NCBI GenBank assembly: GCA_016200765.1
Contig: JACQEC010000060.1
Location: 1 to 17,049, forward strand
Reading direction: 5' to 3'
Length of the DNA: 17,049 nucleotides
From: Chloroflexota bacterium
GTDB taxonomy: Bacteria; Chloroflexota; Anaerolineae; JACRMK01
The notes beneath the pieces are model-generated. The model was given only the letters and a program-made list of their open reading frames with translations. It was not told the origin of the DNA and ran no database searches. Position numbers and translations under genes: made by a program. Below are positions 1-6,997 of this stretch, piece by piece. Every line of letters starts with the position of its first letter. The stretch's first letter is position 1.

Positions 1-339
1 GTTAATGCGCGGTTATGGCAGCAGAACGCCTATGTCGGGACTGATGGCGGCTATTGGATACCCGAATTGGGCGGGCACCAGACGACAATGCCTATCGCGT
101 TCTACATCTATGGAACAGCCGGCGCCATCAATCATGTCAATGAATTGGCGGCGACTGTTGACTCGGGCCCTGATCCGGACAGCGCGGAGTTCTTAAGCCT
201 ACTGCGCGCGCGCGGCGTGTCGCACGTGTATGTTGGCGCCAAGGGCGGGCCGCTGTCGCTCGTCAAGATTGCGCGCAGCCCACACTACCGAGAGATATAT
301 ACTCATGGCGCCGCGCACATCTTTGAAATACAGTTTTGA
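1..339 (+). CDS. C-terminal fragment of a large membrane protein (glycosyltransferase-39/DUF6541-like), 5' truncated by the window edge
   Basis: The reading frame is open from base 1 and stops at 337-339, so only about 112 C-terminal residues are present. The fragment begins with a DGGYWIPELGGHQTTMP stretch. This resembles the extracytoplasmic tail of large multi-spanning membrane proteins in which a D-G/A-x-W-x-P-x-L-x-G-R/H segment precedes a segment on individual residents or glycans. The later LRARGVSHVYVGAKGG segment and the final HIFEIQF beta strand fit a soluble C-terminal domain. No membrane segment is left in the visible part. The ATG at 67 is internal and should not be used as a start. 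The exact family cannot be fixed from this piece; a glycosyltransferase-like membrane protein is an inference from the motif and is moderately uncertain. Confidence 0.55.
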   Translation, partial: VNARLWQQNAYVGTDGGYWIPELGGHQTTMPIAFYIYGTAGAINHVNELAATVDSGPDPDSAEFLSLLRARGVSHVYVGAKGGPLSLVKIARSPHYREIYTHGAAHIFEIQF

Positions 340-369
340 CAGCCCGCGTCATCGCCGCGCGATGACCTG

Positions 370-378
370 TGTTATAAT
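370..378 (+). promoter_or_regulatory. Extended -10 promoter element of the DUF951 gene
   Basis: TGTTATAAT contains a perfect TATAAT (373-378) preceded by TGn. The -10 box ends six bases before the ATG at 385, so transcription is predicted to begin on or beside that ATG. No good -35 box lies at the usual distance; a TTGACA at 336-341 is 31 bases away, which is too far. Confidence 0.6.
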
Positions 379-384
379 CTGCCT

Positions 385-636
385 ATGCTTGAGGATATAC
401 GCATGGACGATGTGGTGCGCCTGCGAAAGCCACACCCGTGCGGCGGCTACGAATGGCGCGTCGTGCGTGTGGGCGCTGATATCGGCCTGAAATGCACGAC
501 ATGCCAACATCGAGTCTTGCTCTCGCGGCGCGACTTTGAAAAGCGCCTGAAGAAGCTCATCTCGCGCGGTCCTGAGATTCCGGCCGGAATCCTTGACGCG
601 CTGAAAGACCTATCCTCTCCAGATGCGACGCTCTAA
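385..636 (+). CDS. DUF951 family small protein
   Basis: This 83-residue protein matches the DUF951 pattern: a short basic N-terminal strand ending in the hallmark KPHPCGG (residues 15-21), then EWRVVRVGADIGLKC, a CxxC pair (KCTTCQ) and the closing LSRRDFEKRLKKL helix. DUF951 proteins are small and of unknown function; the KPHPCG plus CxxC arrangement suggests metal or nucleic-acid binding, which is inference. Two starts are possible. ATG 385 sits six bases after a strong -10 box and would be leaderless. ATG 403 has a GAGG at 391-394 eight bases upstream. The 385 start puts about eight residues before the conserved DVV strand, as I remember for Bacillus relatives, so I prefer it. The MFS gene follows after about 23 bases. 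Confidence 0.85.
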   Translation: MLEDIRMDDVVRLRKPHPCGGYEWRVVRVGADIGLKCTTCQHRVLLSRRDFEKRLKKLISRGPEIPAGILDALKDLSSPDATL

Positions 637-659
637 ACCCCGCTCGTTTGATCAAGTTC

Positions 660-1988
660 ATGTCGTCTAACGAGCGCGGCTTTGGCGCGGTCTTACGCAA
701 TCGCCACTTTCTGTTCTTATGGGTCGCTCAGGCGGTGTCGCAGACAGCACAAAACGGCGCGAACCTGGTGCAGATTGTCCTGATTGAGACACTGACCCAT
801 TCCAGCGGGCAGGTTGCGCTGATGATTCTGGCCTTTACACTGCCGGCCGCAGTGCTCAGCGTGGTGGCTGGAGTGGTCGTTGACCGCGTTTCCAACCGCT
901 TAATTTTGTTCGCCAGCAACGCGCTGCGCGTCGTCTTTACGCTGGGCTATCTGGCGGCGTTTCACGGACTGCGCGACTGGCCGGCCTTGGCCGCGATCTA
1001 CTTGCTGACCTTCGGGAGTTCGGCGATAGGCCAATTTTTCGCGCCTGCCGAAACGGCGACTATACCGGCTTTAGTAGAGCGCGATTCCTTGTTCAGCGCC
1101 AACGCATTGTTTAACCTGACGACGACAGCGGCGCAGCTGATCGGGCTCGTCGTGCTGTTTCCGCTTGTGCTGAAGGTTGGGAACACGCTCGCGCCCAATC
1201 GCGGTATTGATATTGCATTTGTCCTCATCGCGACTATGTATCTGGTCGCCACTCTGCTCGTCGCCTTGCTGCCGCAAGATCGGCGGCCGTATCACCCGGA
1301 GCGTGTAGGCCCATGGGGCCAGACGCTTCGCGACGTCCGTGAAGGCTGGCGGTTTGTGCGAAGTAATCCGCCTATTTACTTGCCGATGATGCACCTGACA
1401 ATGGTGGCCATGCTGGTGATGGTGCTGGTGACGATCGGCCCTGGCTTTGCCACCCGCGTACTGGGCTTTGAACCAGAAGACGCTATTTACATCTTTGGCC
1501 CGGCTGGAGTAGGCATGTTGATAGGCACCGTTCTCATGGGGCGGTATGGACAACACTTCCAGCGAGACGATCTCTCCAGTACGGGCGAGATTACGGTCAG
1601 TTTTGCGCTCGTCGGGCTGGCCGGCGTCGGGTGGGCCAGCCAATCGCCCTCGATTGGCCGGATATTGGTCGGGCTCAGCGATACGCCCACGGTGATGGCG
1701 CTTTCGGTCGTGCTGGGCTTCAGCCTGGCGCTGATTGCCATTCCAGCCCAGACCAGCTTGCAGGAACGGTCGCCGATAGATTTGCGGGGCCGTGTCTTTG
1801 CCTTGCTGTACACGATGAGCAGTTTAGTCGTTATCGTGCCGCTGATCTTTATCGGCGCGCTGGCAGATTGGGTTGGGATTCCTACCGTTAGCCTGTTGGT
1901 TGCCACCCTGGCGTTCATCGCTGGCTGTATCGGCTTCTACGTGAGCCGGAAGCTGATCCAATTCGGTAAGACAGAGTTGGTCGAATGA
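660..1988 (+). CDS. MFS transporter (MFS_3 / EntS-like), 12 membrane segments
   Basis: A 442-residue major facilitator protein from the ATG at 660. A TTG at 648 would add four residues; neither start has a clear Shine-Dalgarno. The opening FGAVLRNRHFLFLWVAQAVSQTAQ is typical of the MFS_3 group that includes enterobactin exporter EntS and many putative drug exporters. The loop 2-3 signature is seen as GVVVDRVSNRLILFASN, and the FFAPAETATIPALV segment after helix 4 is also characteristic (APA..A..P.LV). About twelve hydrophobic stretches are seen, with a longer cytoplasmic loop (RRPYHPERVGPWGQTLRDVREGW) between halves. Substrate cannot be told. Its TGA overlaps the ATG of the next gene (ATGA at 1985-1988), implying coupled translation with the glycosyltransferase. 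Confidence 0.88.
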   Translation: MSSNERGFGAVLRNRHFLFLWVAQAVSQTAQNGANLVQIVLIETLTHSSGQVALMILAFTLPAAVLSVVAGVVVDRVSNRLILFASNALRVVFTLGYLAAFHGLRDWPALAAIYLLTFGSSAIGQFFAPAETATIPALVERDSLFSANALFNLTTTAAQLIGLVVLFPLVLKVGNTLAPNRGIDIAFVLIATMYLVATLLVALLPQDRRPYHPERVGPWGQTLRDVREGWRFVRSNPPIYLPMMHLTMVAMLVMVLVTIGPGFATRVLGFEPEDAIYIFGPAGVGMLIGTVLMGRYGQHFQRDDLSSTGEITVSFALVGLAGVGWASQSPSIGRILVGLSDTPTVMALSVVLGFSLALIAIPAQTSLQERSPIDLRGRVFALLYTMSSLVVIVPLIFIGALADWVGIPTVSLLVATLAFIAGCIGFYVSRKLIQFGKTELVE

Positions 1989-3062
1989 CCGTAAGGCCGT
2001 GCCGGATCGTCATCCTGACCGCAGATACCGGGGGAGGGCACCGAAGCGCATCGGAGGCGCTGGCGGAGGCGCTGGGGGACGCTGGTCAGACGAACGTCGT
2101 AGTGCAGGATGTCTTCCGCTATGTGCCGTGGCCCCTGAATCAGGTTCCACAATGGTATCTGCCCGCGATTACGTACGCAGCGAAGTTTTGGGGCGGGATC
2201 TATAAACTATCGGACCAGGCAGCCGTTGCTCGACTATTTGCTCGGGGACTGATAGGGCCGGTAACACGGCGCGGCTTGGCCCGACTTTTTCAGAAGCTGA
2301 GCCCGGACCTCGTCATCTCGGCACATCCGCTGTTTCAACATGAGGCGGTGAAGGTCCTGCGCCGTCGCAGATTTGTGTTTGCTTCCTACCCAGGATCTCC
2401 TATCTGTTGCACTTGGGTGCGGCGTCCCCGGCGAACGTATTCACATCACCGGTCTGCCGGTGCATCGCGCCTTCGCCGTTAACCGGCTTCTGGAACGCGC
2501 AGACGTGCGGCGGAGCCTAGGGCTACAGGAGCGACCTACGGCTCTGTTAGTGGGCGGCGGGGAGGGAATGGGCAATCTGATGGCGCTCGCGGAGGTTGTC
2601 CAGCAATCGGTACCTCATCTCCAACTCTTGGTGGTGGCGGGGCGAAATGAGGCACTGCGCCAACGTATGCTGGAAAGGACATGGCAAGGCGCTGTGCATA
2701 TTTACGGGTTTGTGCGAAACATGCCTCAACTCATGCGAGCCGCCGACGTGATCATAACCAAAGCCGGGCCTTCCACGTTGAGCGAGGCGCTTGTGTGCGG
2801 CCTGCCCATCGTGATTAGCGGATACGTGCCTGGACAAGAAGAGGGCAACGTCCGATATATCGTCAATCATCAAGCCGGATACTTCTTGTCAAACCTCGCA
2901 ACGGAATTGGGCGCTTTGTTGGCGTCACGGTTTGCCGATGACGGGGAGGGCATGGCGGCGACGACGCTGAACGCCTCTGCGTTGGGGCGACCTGACGCCG
3001 CCCGTGAGGCTGCCCGGCTCGTCTTGGGCCTGTGCCCGAAGATTGATGCCGGCGGCGATTAG
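1985..3062 (+). pseudogene. MGDG-synthase/MurG-like glycosyltransferase, broken by an internal deletion plus frameshift
   Basis: Two frames together give most of a processive diacylglycerol glycosyltransferase (GT28, UgtP/MGDG-synthase type), which would add sugars to membrane diacylglycerol. The N-terminal frame starts at 1985 with ILTADTGGGHRSASEALAEAL, the GGGHxxxA acceptor-side motif, and runs to SPDLVISAHPLFQHEAVKVLRR near 2365. The C-terminal frame resumes as VADLCLLPTQ near 2364 and continues through RIHITGLPV, GGGEGMGN, and the donor-sugar segment KAGPSTLSEALVCGLPIVISGYVPGQEEGN. Family members have roughly 25-30 residues (the PFVTVVTDL..H..W region) between those two points; these are missing here and the frame changes. 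Frame-corrected length is about 359 residues against the usual 380-390. Either the gene is dead or the assembly has lost a short segment. Confidence 0.75.
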
Positions 3063-3081
3063 CGCGGCGCCCGCGTTAAAT

Positions 3082-3110
3082 TTGCAACACGACGGCGACG
3101 GGGCTAAACT
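3082..3110 (+). promoter_or_regulatory. Candidate promoter of the HerA-like gene
   Basis: TTGCAA (3082-3087), a 17-base spacer, and TAAACT (3105-3110) match a sigma-70 type promoter with four of six -10 bases. The expected start of transcription is about 3117, only five bases before the ATG at 3122, so the mRNA would have almost no leader. Confidence 0.45.
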
Positions 3111-3121
3111 TGTCGGCGAGA

Positions 3122-4768
3122 ATGGCAAAAGCTAAAGTGGCCAACCAATTACAGTTGGGCGTCGTAACAGACGGCGCATTCAATCAAGGGCTTGTGGTTC
3201 GCCTCGACGCGGACACTTCCACAGAAGGGCTGCGTATCGGGTCGTTTGTGGTCATCGAAGGGGAGCGGCATCGCTTTTTCGGCCTTATCGCTGATATCAG
3301 CCTCAAATCAGCTGATCCGCGCGTCGCCGCCGATCCCCCGCGCGACGCCAGTGGCTTCATACGCCGAGTGCTGGCCGGCACGACAACCTATGCCACCGTC
3401 GAGGTCAAGCCGCAGCTGATGCTTGACCTCAGCAAGGGGGACGAGGAGCGCATGATGGAACCCGTGCGCACCATTCCGATGCACTTCGCCGTCCTGCGCG
3501 ACGCCACGCAGATGGATTTCCATACGGTCTTTGGCGAGCCCGATGCGACGCACTTTGAGATGGGCAGTCCATTGACCATGGACATTCCGATTTGCCTCAA
3601 CCTTGAGCGCTGGACCCAGCGGTCTAACGGCATCTTCGGCCAATCGGGCACCGGTAAGTCGTTTCTCGCGCGGCTCATCCTATGCGGGGTCATCAAGTCG
3701 CAGGTGGCTGTCAACCTGATCTTTGACATGCACGATGAATACGCCTTCGGCAAGGAGTCGGAAGACCACGTTTTCGTCAAGGGGTTGCGCGATTTGTTTG
3801 GCCCGCAGGTCGTGGTCTATTCGCTCGATGCCGCGGGCGCGCGCAGAGCGGGCCGCAGTGTGGATGTGGTCTTGCAGATAGGCTTGAACCAGATCGAGCC
3901 GGCTGATGTGTTGTTGCTGGCGGAAGAGCTCGACCTGACCTCAACCGCTGCCGCGAGCATTGGCCTGCTGGAAGACCACTTTCGCCAGGATTGGTTGGTT
4001 CGGCTGCTGGCGATGAGCCCGGACGAGGTCAGCGAGTTTTGCGCCAAGTCCGGCGCGAACGAAGCGTCCGTGGGAGCCTTGCAGCGTAAGCTTAAGCTGG
4101 TGGCGCGGCGCGGCTACATTACGCCGGAGGCCGAGTACTCACCGATTGACGACATGGTGGCCAATTTCGCGGCGGGACGCCATGTCGTGCTGCAGTTTGG
4201 GCAGTACACGGATATACTGGACTACATGCTCGTCGCAAACATCATCACGCGGCGCATTCACAAGGACTACGTCGAGCAGATGGCGAAGTTCGAGCAGACG
4301 CACGACCCGGCGCAAAGGCCGCGTCAGTTGATGATTACGATTGAGGAAGCGCACAAGTTTTTGAACCCGGCGGTGGCGCGGCAAACGATCTTCGGCACCA
4401 TCGCCCGCGAATTGCGTAAATACTCTGTGACCTTGATGGTCGTGGATCAGCGCCCGAGCGGGATTGACGCGGAAATCATGTCGCAGTTGGGCACACGGGT
4501 GACGGGCCGGCTGACTGAGGAGCGCGATATCGAGTCGGCTTTGACCGGCGTCGGTGGGCGGCACTACCTGCGCAGCGCGCTCGAGAGCCTCGATACGCGG
4601 CAACAGGTCTTGTTGATCGGCCATGCTGTGCCGATGCCGATTGTGATCAGGACGCGCCCATATGATGAAGCGTTTTATCAGGCGGTGGGGTATAAGACCG
4701 GCGCGCAGCGGAAGGCGCAGCTGACCCAGGACGTTGTGGATTTGTGGGGCGGCCCGCGCAAGCAGTAA
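3122..4768 (+). CDS. herA: HerA-like (DUF87) hexameric ATPase / DNA translocase
   Basis: A 548-residue protein from ATG 3122; a TTG at 3110 is less likely because it overlaps the candidate -10 box. Residues about 8-60 form a HAS-barrel-like beta domain (QLGVVTDGAFNQGLVVRL..IGSFVVIEGE). The RecA-type core has Walker A GQSGTGKS at 173-180, the FDMHDEY segment after it, and Walker B LMITIEEAHKF at about 403-412 with the double Glu. RELRKYSVTLMVVDQRPS at 429-446 carries the expected arginine and sensor residues. HerA pumps double-stranded DNA for the NurA nuclease during end resection. No nurA gene is visible in this window, so the partner must be elsewhere or the protein has another role. It follows the broken glycosyltransferase after 59 bases and is probably a separate transcript. 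Confidence 0.82.
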   Translation: MAKAKVANQLQLGVVTDGAFNQGLVVRLDADTSTEGLRIGSFVVIEGERHRFFGLIADISLKSADPRVAADPPRDASGFIRRVLAGTTTYATVEVKPQLMLDLSKGDEERMMEPVRTIPMHFAVLRDATQMDFHTVFGEPDATHFEMGSPLTMDIPICLNLERWTQRSNGIFGQSGTGKSFLARLILCGVIKSQVAVNLIFDMHDEYAFGKESEDHVFVKGLRDLFGPQVVVYSLDAAGARRAGRSVDVVLQIGLNQIEPADVLLLAEELDLTSTAAASIGLLEDHFRQDWLVRLLAMSPDEVSEFCAKSGANEASVGALQRKLKLVARRGYITPEAEYSPIDDMVANFAAGRHVVLQFGQYTDILDYMLVANIITRRIHKDYVEQMAKFEQTHDPAQRPRQLMITIEEAHKFLNPAVARQTIFGTIARELRKYSVTLMVVDQRPSGIDAEIMSQLGTRVTGRLTEERDIESALTGVGGRHYLRSALESLDTRQQVLLIGHAVPMPIVIRTRPYDEAFYQAVGYKTGAQRKAQLTQDVVDLWGGPRKQ

Positions 4769-4791
4769 TTCTTTATGAACGAAGGGCAATC

Positions 4792-5769
4792 ATGAACTTT
4801 CTGGTTACGGGCGGAACGGGTTTCATTGGCGCCGCCCTGGCGAATTATCTGGTGGCGCAGGGCCATCAGGTTCGCGCGATAGATGATTTGAGCGCGGGTA
4901 GTGAGCGCGGCGCGCTCGACGCGCGCGTCCTGTTCACGCGCGGCGATGTCCGCGATATTCCGAAGCTGTGGTCACTGTTGAATGGGGTAGACTGCGTTTG
5001 CCATCTGGCGGCGCGGGTTTCGGTGCCGGAATCTGTGCTTTATCCAGTTGAATACAACCAAGTGAACGTGGGCGGCACGGTCAGCCTGATGGCGGCTGTG
5101 CGCGATGCCGGTGTAAAGCGTGTGGTTTTGGCGTCGTCAGGCGCGATTTACGGGGAACAGCTGCGCCAGCCGATCAGCGAAACGGCGGCCCTCAATCCGC
5201 AGACGCCATACGCGGTCAGCAAGCTAGCCGCCGAGCAATATGTGCTCACGATTGGGGCGCTCTGGAAAATCGAAACGGTGATTCTACGCATCTTTAACGC
5301 CTATGGTCCCGGGCAGCCTTTGCCGCCGAGCCATGCGCCGGTCATCCCACGCTTCCTCAAGCAAGTCATCACCGGCGGGTCTCTGGTCGTTTATGGCGGC
5401 GGCCATCAAACCCGCGACTTCGTGTATATTGACGATGTGGTGCGGGCGATGGCGGCGGCGGCCCAGAAGCCGGGGTTGAACCGGGTGGTTCTCAATGTGG
5501 GTAGTGGCACGGAGATGAGTCTTAACCAGCTGATTCGTGTGGTAGAGGATGTGGCCGAGCGGAATGCCCAGCGGATTGACAGGGCACATGAAGGCGGGGG
5601 AGTATCGCGACTGGTGGCTGACGTCAGCAGCGCCGGGATGCTCTTGGATTTTGCTCCCCAATCGGACCTACGAGACGGTCTGCGCCGGATGATGCTCAGC
5701 GATGAGCATTATGCGGTGAGACAGCCTGTCTTCGGCCTAGCGCCCGGCGCGCATGGGGAGCGCGGCTAG
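4792..5769 (+). CDS. NAD-dependent epimerase/dehydratase (extended SDR, UDP-glucose 4-epimerase-like)
   Basis: A 325-residue extended short-chain dehydrogenase. The start at ATG 4792 is set by an AAGGG five bases upstream and by the Rossmann fold beginning at once. GGTGFIG is at residues 7-13, followed by an acidic strand end (AIDDLS) that selects NAD. The catalytic set is present: LASSGAIYG near residue 115 supplies Ser, and Y140-AVSK144 is the YxxxK motif. FNAYGPGQ, RDFVYIDDVVRA and LNVGSGTEMSLNQL are standard sugar-nucleotide epimerase signatures. It probably interconverts a UDP- or GDP-sugar for surface glycans or glycolipids. That would fit the glycosyltransferase two genes upstream, though the link is inference. 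The gap after the HerA-like gene is only 23 bases. Confidence 0.88.
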   Translation: MNFLVTGGTGFIGAALANYLVAQGHQVRAIDDLSAGSERGALDARVLFTRGDVRDIPKLWSLLNGVDCVCHLAARVSVPESVLYPVEYNQVNVGGTVSLMAAVRDAGVKRVVLASSGAIYGEQLRQPISETAALNPQTPYAVSKLAAEQYVLTIGALWKIETVILRIFNAYGPGQPLPPSHAPVIPRFLKQVITGGSLVVYGGGHQTRDFVYIDDVVRAMAAAAQKPGLNRVVLNVGSGTEMSLNQLIRVVEDVAERNAQRIDRAHEGGGVSRLVADVSSAGMLLDFAPQSDLRDGLRRMMLSDEHYAVRQPVFGLAPGAHGERG

Positions 5770-5807
5770 CGTTTGCCGCGGCGGGTTGGCCCAAGTTTGC
5801 CTTTCGG

Positions 5808-6033
5808 CTAATCTGCTCGCAGCAATAGCCGAGCTTTATACGCGTATGAGCGGGCTACTTTCACAGACACCTGCCCAAGTCCGCCAACCGTCAAGCCTAA
5901 CGTTTGACCAACGGATTCCTAAGCAAGTTACCGCAGGAATGTTGTTCGCTTGCAGCCACCCTTGTACGACCTGTGCCTGTAGCATTCCCTGCGCGACGTA
6001 AACGGTGACTAGCTTACTCTGAGGCGATGTCAT
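5808..6033 (-). pseudogene. DUF2007-like small protein, disrupted by a one-base frameshift
   Basis: From ATG 6033 on the minus strand, with a strong GGAGGA about five bases upstream, the frame reads MTSPQSKLVTVYVAQGMLQAQVVQGWLQANNIPAVTC. This is the N-terminal half of the DUF2007 family, whose members help signalling or regulation in ways not established. As written, the frame ends at 5836 with a sequence unlike the family. In the next frame, from about 5919 to the TAG at 5808-5810, the translation is ESVGQTLGLTVGGLGQVSVKVARSYAYKARLLL, which continues the family pattern (YES.G...GLTVDGLG.V.V....A..A..LL). One extra base near 5917-5922 explains it. The start overlaps the trmI 3' end by 20 bases, so the two were once translated together. 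Either a pseudogene or a sequencing error. Confidence 0.7.
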
Positions 6034-6838
6034 GATGCTCCTCCGCTGCGGGCGGCGCCACATTTTCGGCCACCTTGCGCGCAAACACCAGATAACCGGT
6101 ATGCCCGACCATGCGGTCATCTGGGCGCAGGCGTTCCGGCACGATCTTGTAGCGGCGCAACAACAGCTCCTCAGCCTCGATGTTGATCCAGCCTCCTTTG
6201 AGCAGCCCATGCAACAGGCTTGAGACTTGATTGGCGGTAGGGACGATGGCGCCAAAGAAGCCACCGCCGCACAGCGCCTGATAGGCCTGCGCAAGATAGT
6301 CCTGGGGCTCGCGTACGTCCAAGAATAGGGCATCGGCGTCACGCTCGTCAAAGCCTTCAGCAATATTGCGTAACTTCATGGTGACCGTTTGCAATACGCC
6401 GGCGGCTTCGAGATTCTTGCGGGCGAGGCTCTGCATATCGCTCCGTTCCTCGTAGGTAAAGACGTGGCCGTCGGGTTGGACAGCGCGCGCGAGCGCAAGC
6501 GTGAGCGCGCCGCTGCCAGTGCCGGCTTCAACAATCCGGGCGCCGCTCGCGGCGCTAAGCTTCAGCAAGATATAGCCGATATCCTTTGGGTAGATGATTG
6601 CGGTTGCGCGTTTGATGCGCATGATCTGCTCGAACGCCGAGAGCTGGAGGATGATGTACGGGAAGCCGGTTTGCGTGTGCACGTTGGTGCCGAAGGGCTG
6701 GCCGATGATTTGATCGTGGCGCACCAATCCGCGGTGCGTGTGGAATGTAACGCCGGGTGTGAGACGGACGAAAAAGCGCTTGTCATCGGCGCCGATCAGT
6801 TGAACGAGTTCATGGGCTTGCGCGTGAGTAGAGGTCAT
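6014..6838 (-). CDS. trmI: tRNA (adenine-58-N1)-methyltransferase TrmI
   Basis: A 274-residue class I SAM methyltransferase that makes m1A58 in the T-loop of tRNAs. An N-terminal beta domain (residues about 13-60, with KRFFVRLTPG and HTHRGLVRHDQIIGQPFG) precedes the family marker IIYPKDIGYIL at 81-91. The SAM-binding glycine motif is VEAGTGSGALT around 103-112. The acidic motif VFTYEERSDMQSLARKNLE and the LFLDVREP strand end follow. A longer frame reaches 6874, but the start at 6838 is set by the promoter: a strong -35/-10 pair ends exactly seven bases before this ATG, predicting a leaderless mRNA. The gene is divergent from tRNA-Arg/alaX, so the intergenic region serves tRNA synthesis on one side and tRNA modification on the other. 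Confidence 0.92.
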   Translation of the reverse strand: MTSTHAQAHELVQLIGADDKRFFVRLTPGVTFHTHRGLVRHDQIIGQPFGTNVHTQTGFPYIILQLSAFEQIMRIKRATAIIYPKDIGYILLKLSAASGARIVEAGTGSGALTLALARAVQPDGHVFTYEERSDMQSLARKNLEAAGVLQTVTMKLRNIAEGFDERDADALFLDVREPQDYLAQAYQALCGGGFFGAIVPTANQVSSLLHGLLKGGWINIEAEELLLRRYKIVPERLRPDDRMVGHTGYLVFARKVAENVAPPAAEEHHDIASE

Positions 6839-6845
6839 AAGCCCG

Positions 6846-6874
6846 ATTATAAGAGAGGGACAGGTTCGTGGCAA
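6846..6874 (-). promoter_or_regulatory. trmI promoter giving a leaderless transcript
   Basis: On the minus strand TTGCCA (6874-6869) is followed by exactly 17 bases and a perfect TATAAT (6851-6846). Seven bases separate TATAAT from the ATG at 6838, which places the predicted first transcribed base on the A of the start codon. No Shine-Dalgarno is possible. Confidence 0.75.
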
Positions 6875-6886
6875 GCCGCGATGCGC

Positions 6887-6915
6887 TTGAGTCTGACCCT
6901 GATTGTGGTTATAAT
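6887..6915 (+). promoter_or_regulatory. tRNA-Arg / alaX promoter
   Basis: TTGAGT (6887-6892), a 17-base spacer and a perfect TATAAT (6910-6915) lie just ahead of the tRNA, whose first base is 6925. Predicted transcription starts about 6922, leaving a three-base tRNA leader. The -35 box lies only 12 bases from the -35 of the divergent trmI promoter, so polymerases at the two sites would compete. Confidence 0.72.
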
Positions 6916-6924
6916 GGTTGCCAA

Positions 6925-6997
6925 GTCCCCGTAGCTCAATGGACAGAGCAACGGACTTCTAATCCGCAGGTTGCGCGTTCGAATCGCGCCGGGGGCA
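6925..6997 (+). tRNA. tRNA-Arg (anticodon TCT)
   Basis: A 73-base cloverleaf. The acceptor stem GTCCCCG pairs with CGGGGGC (one T-G wobble). The D arm is GCTC..GAGC. The anticodon loop CTTCTAA carries TCT, reading AGA. The T arm GCGCG-TTCGAAT-CGCGC is perfect. The first anticodon-stem pair is an A-C mismatch, with the other four pairs good. The discriminator base is A73 at 6997. No CCA is encoded, so it must be added after processing. A73 is also the A of the first in-frame ATG of alaX, so the tRNA and the protein gene share one base and almost certainly one primary transcript. Confidence 0.95.

Noticed and set aside
336..341. TTGACA as the -35 box of the DUF951 promoter
   Set aside because: It is 31 bases from the -10 box, far from the usual 16-18, and overlaps the stop codon of the upstream gene by chance.
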